This document shows positions 14,178 through 15,759 of a stretch of DNA of 15,759 nt, piece after piece. This DNA comes from Vermiculatibacterium agrestimuris (lineage in GTDB: Bacteria > Bacillota > Clostridia > Oscillospirales > Oscillospiraceae). A program made the translations under genes and the position numbers. The notes below the pieces were generated by a model, which was not told the origin of the DNA, made no database searches, and saw only the letters and a list, made by a program, of their open reading frames with translations. Each line of letters starts with the position of its first letter. Within the stretch, counting starts at the first letter, position 1. The stretch lies in NCBI RefSeq assembly GCF_943193085.1, contig NZ_CALPCU010000035.1:1-15759 (forward strand), in the 5' to 3' direction.

Positions 14178-15287
14178 TTACACGTTAAACCGGAACAGGA
14201 CGATATCCCCGTCCTTCATCACATACTCCTTGCCCTCGCTGCGAACCAGGCCCTTCTCCTTGGCGGCGGCCATGGAGCCGCACTTCACCAGGTCGGTGAA
14301 GGCAATGACCTCCGCCCGGATGAAGCCCCGCTCGAAATCGGTGTGGATCTTACCCGCCGCCTGGGGGGCCTTGGTGCCGTTTTTGATCGTCCAGGCCCGG
14401 CACTCGTCCTCGCCGCCGGTGAGATAGGAGATGAGACCCAGCAGGGCGTAGCTGGCCTTAATGAGGCGGTCAAGGCCCGACTCGGCAATGCCCAGATCGT
14501 CCAGGAACATCTTTTTCTCGTCCTCAGGCAGCTCGGCGATCTCCGATTCCAGCTTGGCACAGACGGGAATGACCTGCGCCCCCTCTTTCTGGGCCAGGTC
14601 GGCGACCTGGCTGTAGTAGGGGTTGGCGTCAGGAGCGGCAAAGCCCTCCTCATCCAGGTTGGCGGCGTAGATGATGCTCTTGAGGGAGAGCAGCTCGCTG
14701 GTGGCAATGACCGCGGCCTCATCCTCATCGCACTGGAAGGAGCGGGCGGAGTGGCCGTCGTTGAGCCAGTCCCGAAGGCGGGTGAACAGCTCCGCCTCCT
14801 TGAGGAACTTCTTGTCCCCCTTGGCCGCGGTCTCCGCCTTTTTGATCCGCCGCTCCACCATCTCGATATCGGCCATAATGAGCTCCAGATCGATGGTGCC
14901 GATGTCCCCCAGAGGATCCACAGGCACGTTGGTGGAGGTGTCCGCCACCACGTGCATGATGTTCTCGTCGTCAAAGCAGCGCACCACATGGACGATGGCA
15001 TCGCACTCCCGGATATTGGCCAGGAACTTATTGCCCAAGCCGGCCCCCTGGCTGGCGCCCTTTACGAGGCCGGCGATGTCCACGAACTCGATGACGGCGG
15101 GGGTGGTCTTCTTGGGGTGGTAGAACTCGGACAACCAGGCCAGACGGCTGTCGGGAACGGCCACCACGCCCACATTGGGGTCAATGGTGCAGAAGGGGTA
15201 GTTGGCGCTTTCCGCCCCGGCGTTGGTGATGGCGTTGAACAGGGTGGATTTGCCCACGTTGGGCAGGCCCACGATGCCTAATTTCAT
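14178..15287 (-). CDS. ychF: Obg-family ATPase YchF (OLA1)
   Basis: The product is 369 aa, a ribosome-associated P-loop NTPase of the YchF/OLA1 family that prefers ATP; it is linked to translation and stress responses. G1 is GLPNVGKS at 7-14, G3 is DIAGL at 70-74, and the G4 position reads NLDE at 210-213 in place of NKxD, which explains ATP preference. A helical domain is inserted at about 135-200, and a C-terminal TGS domain covers about 285-369 (FIRAEVIAFTDLV, GKEYVMKDGDIVLFRFNV). The start is ATG 15287, because MKLGIVGLPN is the universal beginning; AGAGGCG lies upstream. A longer frame to 15440 crosses the promoter and is rejected. Confidence 0.97.
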   Translation of the reverse strand: MKLGIVGLPNVGKSTLFNAITNAGAESANYPFCTIDPNVGVVAVPDSRLAWLSEFYHPKKTTPAVIEFVDIAGLVKGASQGAGLGNKFLANIRECDAIVHVVRCFDDENIMHVVADTSTNVPVDPLGDIGTIDLELIMADIEMVERRIKKAETAAKGDKKFLKEAELFTRLRDWLNDGHSARSFQCDEDEAAVIATSELLSLKSIIYAANLDEEGFAAPDANPYYSQVADLAQKEGAQVIPVCAKLESEIAELPEDEKKMFLDDLGIAESGLDRLIKASYALLGLISYLTGGEDECRAWTIKNGTKAPQAAGKIHTDFERGFIRAEVIAFTDLVKCGSMAAAKEKGLVRSEGKEYVMKDGDIVLFRFNV

Positions 15288-15320
15288 TGGGATCGCCTCT
15301 TTCGCTATTCTGTAAGAGGT

Positions 15321-15349
15321 ATTATAGCGGAAGCGGGAGAAAAAGGCAA
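15321..15349 (-). promoter_or_regulatory. Sigma-A promoter of ychF
   Basis: On the minus strand, TTGCCT (complement of 15344-15349) and a perfect TATAAT (complement of 15321-15326) are spaced by 17 bases. The transcription start would be near 15314, about 27 bases before the start codon. Confidence 0.7.
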
Positions 15350-15353
15350 GTGA

Positions 15354-15382
15354 TTGTATTTTCCCCCGGGGCGTGTTATAAA
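15354..15382 (+). promoter_or_regulatory. Sigma-A promoter of the DUF1294 gene
   Basis: TTGTAT (15354-15359), a 17-base spacer and TATAAA (15377-15382) with an extended -10 TG. It is back to back with the ychF promoter, the two -35 boxes being only 4 bases apart, so the polymerases would compete. Confidence 0.6.
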
Positions 15383-15406
15383 TAGGGGAAGGAAGGGGGG
15401 CGGCAA

Positions 15407-15688
15407 ATGGAAACGGCATTGCTCTGTTGGTGCGCCGCACTGTGTGTCATTGACTTCCTCCTCATGGGCTGGGACAAGCGGCAGTCCAAACGGGAGGGGC
15501 GGCGGGTGCCGGAGAAGCGGTTTTTCTTCCTTGCCCTGCTGGGGGGCGCCCTGGGCGCTATCCTGGGGATGTACGCCTTCCGCCACAAGACCCGCCACTG
15601 GTACTTCAAATGGGGCCTGCCCGCTATCCTGCTGCTCCATCTGGCCCTGGCGTGGTTTGCCTGGGAATACGGAATCGCCCTTTTATGA
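15407..15688 (+). CDS. DUF1294 small membrane protein
   Basis: The product is 93 aa with three hydrophobic segments (about 3-20, 39-57 and 70-92), so it is an inner-membrane protein. The family core is clear: GWDKRQSKREGRRVPE, then LALLGGALGAILGMYAFRHKTRHWYF, where the DK, R-P-E and FRHKT residues are the DUF1294 hallmarks. Its role is unknown. The ATG at 15407 follows a purine-rich GGAAGGGGGG ribosome binding site. It has its own promoter, divergent from ychF. The length is normal for the family. Confidence 0.9.
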   Translation: METALLCWCAALCVIDFLLMGWDKRQSKREGRRVPEKRFFFLALLGGALGAILGMYAFRHKTRHWYFKWGLPAILLLHLALAWFAWEYGIALL

Positions 15689-15759
15689 CAGAAACAGCAT
15701 GAGTCACCTTGGCCATGGCCGGGTCGCTCAGGTCGCTGACCACCCGCTTGCCCTCCCCG
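15624..15759 (-). other. Possible 3' end of a minus-strand gene entering from the right edge
   Basis: From the window edge a minus-strand frame reads GEGKRVVSDLSDPAMAKVTH, with codon choice like the real genes here (GGC AAG CGG GTG GTC AGC GAC CTG). It then turns AT-richer and stops at TAG, complement of 15624-15626. It would overlap the DUF1294 gene tail-to-tail by about 65 bases, which is unusual. I do not recognise the product. Apart from this, the last 71 bases hold nothing I can name. Confidence 0.25.

Noticed and set aside
15685..15702. ATG overlapping the DUF1294 stop (ATGA) as start of a coupled gene
   Set aside because: The frame encodes only five codons (MTETA) before TGA.

Overview
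The window is visibly GC-rich (third codon positions are mostly C or G). It looks like chromosomal DNA of a spore-forming clostridium of the Oscillospiraceae type (Flavonifractor/Oscillibacter-like gut bacteria). The reasons are a spoIIID sporulation gene, Gram-positive promoters and AGGAGG-type ribosome binding sites, an lspA-ylyB-like gene pair, a lipoprotein solute-binding protein, and a tryptophanase-family gene. This assignment is inferred from gene content, not from a search. I see no rRNA, tRNA, CRISPR array, prophage or complete insertion sequence.

Left part (1-4819). A DUF1847 cysteine-rich protein on the minus strand is followed by a 344-bp gap. The gap holds divergent promoters, a CACAATA dyad and a coding-like 55-codon minus-strand frame. 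Next come a homodimer-type ABC exporter (TM domain fused to ATPase), then lspA (lipoprotein signal peptidase) and an RluA-family pseudouridine synthase overlapping by ATGA. A bidirectional terminator separates these from convergent queH (epoxyqueuosine reductase).

Middle part (4881-10006). This is a complete branched-chain-amino-acid-type (LIV/HAAT) ABC importer, livJ-livH-livM-livG-livF. It has a near-consensus extended -10 promoter and a leader with GGACA/TGTCC repeats. A strong terminator and a 77-bp inverted-repeat element lie between livJ and livH. The lipoprotein is therefore probably made in excess over the permease and ATPase subunits, and lspA could process it.

Right part (10030-15759). 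spoIIID is on the minus strand, with a candidate sigma-E promoter and a probable GTG start. A FadR-type GntR regulator (FCD domain) is divergent from an NhaC-family transporter plus a tryptophanase/tyrosine phenol-lyase-family enzyme. These three genes form a compact, probably amino-acid-inducible catabolic module, with a palindromic candidate operator in the shared intergenic region. A bidirectional terminator precedes convergent ychF. A DUF1294 membrane protein is transcribed divergently from ychF.

Most of the window is ordinary housekeeping and transport. The parts most worth a second look are the gntR-nhaC-tnaA module and its enzyme's altered active-site loop, the livJ leader repeats, the inverted-repeat element inside the liv operon, the spoIIID start region, and the small minus-strand frame at 679-846.
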